A stretch of DNA of 64,000 bases, from NCBI RefSeq assembly GCF_014651115.1, contig NZ_BMWG01000002.1:258070-322069 (forward strand). The letters are read 5' to 3'. The DNA comes from Streptomyces inusitatus (GTDB taxonomy: Bacteria > Actinomycetota > Actinomycetes > Streptomycetales > Streptomycetaceae). Under the pieces are notes generated by a model. That model made no database searches, had not been told where the DNA came from, and saw only the letters and a list, made by a program, of their open reading frames with translations. The position numbers and the translations under genes are program-made. Shown in pieces: positions 60,951 to 64,000 of the stretch (the first letter of the stretch is position 1; the number at the start of each line of letters is the position of its first letter).

Positions 60951-61490
60951 TTACTTACCCGCCTTTCCGACCTTGCGGCGGATGACCTCGCCCGCGTACT
61001 TGACGCCCTTGGCCTTGTACGGGTCAGGCTTCCGCAGCTTGCGGATGTTCGCGGCGACTTCGCCGACCTTCTGCTTGTCGATGCCCTCGACCGAGAACTT
61101 GGTCGGCGACTCGACCTTGAAGGAGATGCCCTCGGGCGCCTCCACCGTGATCGAGTGGCTGTAACCGAGCTGGAACTCCAGGTTGGAGCCCTTCGCGGCG
61201 ACGCGGTAACCGACACCGCTGATTTCGAGCGCCTTGGTGTATCCCTGGGTCACACCGGTGATCATGTTCGCCACCAGCGTGCGGGACAGGCCGTGAAGGG
61301 CCTTGTTCTGACGCTCGTCATTCGGGCGAACGACGTTGAGCACGCCGTCCTCACCCTTAACGATCTCGATCGGCGCGGCGACGGTGTGGATCAGGGCGCC
61401 CTTGGGGCCCTTCACCGCTACCGTGCGGCCATCGATGGTGACGTCCACACCGGCGGGAACCTGGATGGGGAGCTTGCCGATACGCGACAT
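60951..61490 (-). CDS. rplF: 50S ribosomal protein L6
   Basis: The 179-residue protein has two L6 domains: [20 protein letters not shown] at the start and [19 protein letters not shown] near the end. It sits by the factor-binding site of the large subunit. Confidence 0.97.
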   Translation of the reverse strand: MSRIGKLPIQVPAGVDVTIDGRTVAVKGPKGALIHTVAAPIEIVKGEDGVLNVVRPNDERQNKALHGLSRTLVANMITGVTQGYTKALEISGVGYRVAAKGSNLEFQLGYSHSITVEAPEGISFKVESPTKFSVEGIDKQKVGEVAANIRKLRKPDPYKAKGVKYAGEVIRRKVGKAGK

Positions 61491-61510
61491 TGCTTTTCCT
61501 CCGTTCCCGA

Positions 61511-61909
61511 CTACCAGACGTAGGCGAGGACTTCCCCACCCACGCCCTTCTTCTGAGCCTGCTGGCCGGTCAGGAGACCGTGCGACGTGGAGATGATCGC
61601 CACGCCGAGGCCACCGAGAACCCTGGGCAGGTTGGTGGACTTCGCGTACACGCGGAGGCCCGGCTTCGAAATCCGCTTGATGCCCGCGATGGAGCGCTCA
61701 CGGTTCGGACCGAACTTGAGCTCCAGGACGAGGTTCTTGCCGACTTCGGCGTCCTCGACCTTCCAGCCCGTGATGAAGCCCTCCTGCTGGAGGATCTCCG
61801 CGATGTGCGACTTGATCTTGCTGTGCGGCATCACGACGGAGTCGTGGTATGCCGAGTTCGCGTTACGCAGACGCGTCAGCATGTCTGCGATGGGATCAGT
61901 CATGGTCAT
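61511..61909 (-). CDS. rpsH: 30S ribosomal protein S8
   Basis: The 132-residue protein has [19 protein letters not shown] and the C-terminal [20 protein letters not shown]. The start is ATG 61909 (gaagg upstream) or ATG 61903. A 263-base gap separates it from rpsZ, unlike the tight spacing elsewhere in this operon. Confidence 0.97.
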   Translation of the reverse strand: MTMTDPIADMLTRLRNANSAYHDSVVMPHSKIKSHIAEILQQEGFITGWKVEDAEVGKNLVLELKFGPNRERSIAGIKRISKPGLRVYAKSTNLPRVLGGLGVAIISTSHGLLTGQQAQKKGVGGEVLAYVW

Positions 61910-62172
61910 GAATTGGCCTTCGGCCTCTCTCGCCGGGGTTTCCTGTATGCGCCATCCCTCTCCCCACACAGGGGCGGGACGGGTGCGGCGCGGGGACCTA
62001 CGGCGTAGTAAGTCGTACGGGCGGCGGACGCCCAACCCTCCCAGCCTAAGCCATGGAGAGAGGGGCCTCCGCCAGCCCTCTGCTTACCGAGAGACTCCAG
62101 TGATCCGATTCAACGCCGCCGTCCTGAGCCGCTCCCCTCAAGGAGCGGTGTCCGGACGACGAGTTGAAAGGA

Positions 62173-62358
62173 CTACCAGGAGCTCTTGGTCACGCCCGGC
62201 AGCTCGCCGCGGTGAGCCATCTCACGAAGGCACACACGGCAGAGGCCGAACTTGCGGTACACGGAGTGGGGACGACCGCAACGCTGGCAGCGCGTGTAGG
62301 CACGCACGCCGAACTTGGGCTTGCGGGCGGCCTTGGCAATGAGAGCCTTCTTCGCCAC
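62173..62358 (-). CDS. rpsZ: 30S ribosomal protein S14, zinc-binding type Z
   Basis: The 61-residue S14 has CQRCG and CRVC, a four-Cys zinc ribbon, and the compact length of type Z. It lies three bases after rplE. A zinc-free long paralogue may exist elsewhere in such genomes. Confidence 0.97.
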   Translation of the reverse strand: MAKKALIAKAARKPKFGVRAYTRCQRCGRPHSVYRKFGLCRVCLREMAHRGELPGVTKSSW

Positions 62359-62361
62359 GGC

Positions 62362-62919
62362 TCACGCCTCCTTGAACGGGAAGCCGAGGTGACGGAGGAG
62401 CGCGCGGCCCTCAGCGTCGTTGGTCGCCGTGGTGACCACGGTGATGTCCATACCCCGGACGCGGTCGATCTTGTCCTGGTCGATCTCGTGGAACATGACC
62501 TGCTCCGTGAGACCGAAGGTGTAGTTGCCACGGCCGTCGAACTGCTTGGGGGACAGACCACGGAAGTCGCGGATGCGCGGAAGCGCGAGCGACAGGGTGC
62601 GGTCCAGGAACTCCCACATGCGGTCGCCACGAAGCGTGACGTGGGCACCGATCGGCTGGCCCTCACGCAGCTTGAACTGCGCGATGGACTTACGGGCCTT
62701 GGTGACGGCCGGCTTCTGACCGGTGATCGTGGTGAGGTCCTTGATGGCACCGTCGATCAGCTTGGAGTCGCGGGCGGCGTCGCCCACACCCATGTTGACC
62801 ACGATCTTGACGAGGCCGGGAACCTGCATGACGTTCTCGAACGAGAACTCCTCAAGCAGCTTGCCCTTGATTTCCTCGCGGTACTTCGTCTTGAGACGCG
62901 GAGTGGTGGTGGTAGCCAT
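62362..62919 (-). CDS. rplE: 50S ribosomal protein L5
   Basis: The 185-residue 5S-binding protein has [39 protein letters not shown] and [15 protein letters not shown]. Its start shares one base with the rplX stop, so translation is coupled. Confidence 0.97.
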   Translation of the reverse strand: MATTTTPRLKTKYREEIKGKLLEEFSFENVMQVPGLVKIVVNMGVGDAARDSKLIDGAIKDLTTITGQKPAVTKARKSIAQFKLREGQPIGAHVTLRGDRMWEFLDRTLSLALPRIRDFRGLSPKQFDGRGNYTFGLTEQVMFHEIDQDKIDRVRGMDITVVTTATNDAEGRALLRHLGFPFKEA

Positions 62920-63242
62920 CAGATGTCCTCACCCGTCCGCTTGGCAACGCGGATCTTGTTGCCCTCGTCGTCGAAGCGGTAACCGACGCGGGTCACAACC
63001 TTGTTGCCGTCCTTCTCCACAACGAGCTGAACATTGCTCACGTGGACGGGGGCCTCGGTGGTGATGATCCCACCGGTCTGCGAACCGCGAGCGGTCTGAC
63101 CGGCCTTGGTGTGCTTCTTGACCCGGTTGACACCCTCGACCAGGACGCGGTCCTCGCGGGGGAAGGCCTGAATGACCTTGCCCTGCTTGCCCTTGTCCTT
63201 ACCGGTGATGACCTGAACCAGGTCGCCCTTCTTGATCTTCAT
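62919..63242 (-). CDS. rplX: 50S ribosomal protein L24
   Basis: The 107-residue protein has the KOW start [20 protein letters not shown] and [11 protein letters not shown]. It is an early assembly protein near the exit tunnel, two bases after rplN. Confidence 0.97.
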   Translation of the reverse strand: MKIKKGDLVQVITGKDKGKQGKVIQAFPREDRVLVEGVNRVKKHTKAGQTARGSQTGGIITTEAPVHVSNVQLVVEKDGNKVVTRVGYRFDDEGNKIRVAKRTGEDI

Positions 63243-63244
63243 GC

Positions 63245-63613
63245 TTACAGCACCTCCGGCGCGAGCGAGATGATCTTCATGAACTTCTTCTCGCGCAGCT
63301 CACGGCCCACCGGGCCGAAGATACGGGTGCCACGAGGGTCGCCGTCGTTCTTGAGAATGACAGCGGCGTTCTCGTCGAAGCGAATGTACGAGCCGTCCTG
63401 GCGGCGGCGCTCCTTGACGGTGCGAACGATGACCGCCTTGACGACGTCACCCTTCTTCACGTTGCCACCGGGGATCGCGTCCTTGACGGTGGCGACAATG
63501 ACGTCACCGATGCCCGCGTAGCGGCGACCCGAGCCACCGAGAACACGGATGCAAAGGATCTCCTTGGCACCAGTGTTGTCGGCGACACGCAGTCGCGACT
63601 CCTGCTGGATCAC
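63245..63613 (-). CDS. rplN: 50S ribosomal protein L14
   Basis: The 122-residue protein has [20 protein letters not shown] and the C-terminal [20 protein letters not shown]. It is the first gene of the spc operon; a strong hairpin lies between it and rpsQ. Confidence 0.97.
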   Translation of the reverse strand: MIQQESRLRVADNTGAKEILCIRVLGGSGRRYAGIGDVIVATVKDAIPGGNVKKGDVVKAVIVRTVKERRRQDGSYIRFDENAAVILKNDGDPRGTRIFGPVGRELREKKFMKIISLAPEVL

Positions 63614-63642
63614 GTCTATCTCCTGATTTGTCTGCCGGTTCC

Positions 63643-63675
63643 CGGCGAGGGGTCCGTCTCCGGAGCCCCTCGCCG
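63643..63675. terminator. 10-bp hairpin, second of two between rpsQ and rplN
   Basis: CGGCGAGGGG (63643-63652) pairs with 63666-63675 across a 13-base loop, about 30 bases ahead of rplN. Confidence 0.6.
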
Positions 63676-63691
63676 AGCCTGGCGGAACTGA

Positions 63692-63730
63692 CCCGAGGGG
63701 CCCCCGTCGATCACTCGACGGGGCCTCGGG
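63692..63730. terminator. strong hairpin after rpsQ, S10 operon end
   Basis: A 9-bp perfect core (63702-63710 with 63715-63723) extends through a small bulge to about 14 pairs. It begins seven bases past the rpsQ stop, at the S10/spc operon boundary. Confidence 0.75.
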
Positions 63731-63736
63731 TATGGA

Positions 63737-64000
63737 TTACTTGGCCTTTTCGAGGATCTCGACGACACGCCAGCGCTTGGTGGCGGACAGCGGCCGGGTC
63801 TCCATGATGAGGACACGGTCGCCGATGCCGGCGGCGTTCTGCTCGTCGTGAGCCTTGAGCTTGTTCGTACGGCGGATGACCTTGCCGTACAGCGCGTGCT
63901 TCACACGGTCCTCGACGGCGACGACGACGGTCTTGTCCATCTTGTCGCTGACGACCAGACCCTCGCGGGTCTTACGGAAACCGCGTGCGGCGGTGTTCTC
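63737..64000 (-). CDS. rpsQ: 30S ribosomal protein S17, 5' end cut by window
   Basis: 88 residues are visible, from [20 protein letters not shown] through [20 protein letters not shown] to [10 protein letters not shown]17 binds 16S rRNA early in 30S assembly. Only about two codons appear to be missing beyond base 64000; the internal ATG at 63940 is within the conserved core and not the start. It is the last gene of the S10 operon. Confidence 0.95.
   Translation of the reverse strand, partial: ENTAARGFRKTREGLVVSDKMDKTVVVAVEDRVKHALYGKVIRRTNKLKAHDEQNAAGIGDRVLIMETRPLSATKRWRVVEILEKAK

Overview
The window is chromosomal DNA from a Streptomyces or very close relative. The evidence is a very high G+C content, recognisable developmental regulators (bldM, whiD and a ShbA-type sigma factor), LAxTG sortase-E substrates, two CIRCE elements over groES, DmdR/IdeR-type iron boxes and actinobacterial ribosomal-protein gene order. 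From memory, the order matches the conserved core around S. coelicolor SCO4784 down to SCO4710. I see no phage, plasmid, insertion sequence, CRISPR array, tRNA or rRNA. The window is core chromosome with a few variable islands.

Layout. 0-6 kb: chorismate mutase, a LAETG surface protein behind a duplicated ECF-type promoter, a GMC oxidoreductase carrying a four-Cys motif, and a succinate-semialdehyde dehydrogenase. 6-11.4 kb: two membrane proteins of the Ser/Thr kinase family, one active-looking and one a pseudokinase with an acidic insert in its activation segment. 11.6-18 kb: glpD, a nucleotide-sugar-dehydrogenase relative lacking the catalytic Cys, a GuaB paralogue with His at the catalytic-Cys position, and guaB. 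18-20.2 kb: shbA, bldM and divergent whiD, with a sigma-BldN-type promoter before bldM. 20-26 kb: a LysR regulator divergent from a MOSC protein, an SDR, a 2-hydroxyacid dehydrogenase and groES-groEL.

26-36 kb: a lipoprotein polysaccharide deacetylase, a SAM methyltransferase, an ECF42-type sigma factor with its DGPF partner and an MFS exporter, then the t6A genes tsaB-rimI-tsaD. 36-47 kb: tsaE, an alpha/beta hydrolase, alr and nnr (a cell-wall and metabolite-repair cluster), an iron-box-controlled pair of exported proteins, acpS, coaA, a DUF389 membrane protein and glmM. 47-64 kb: translation genes (rplM-rpsI, an ABC-F ATPase, truA, infA-rpmJ-rpsM-rpsK-rpoA-rplQ, map, secY-adk, the spc operon rplN-rplO, and the end of the S10 operon at rpsQ).

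Most transcription units end in a clear GC-rich hairpin without a T-run. Seven non-ribosomal genes carry a -10-like hexamer six or seven bases before the start codon, which suggests leaderless mRNAs. The best leads for undescribed biology are the iron-box operon for a secreted neocarzinostatin-like protein plus a wall-anchored beta-propeller, the kinase/pseudokinase pair, two enzyme relatives that have lost their catalytic cysteine, and a partial duplication of the rpsK 3' end.
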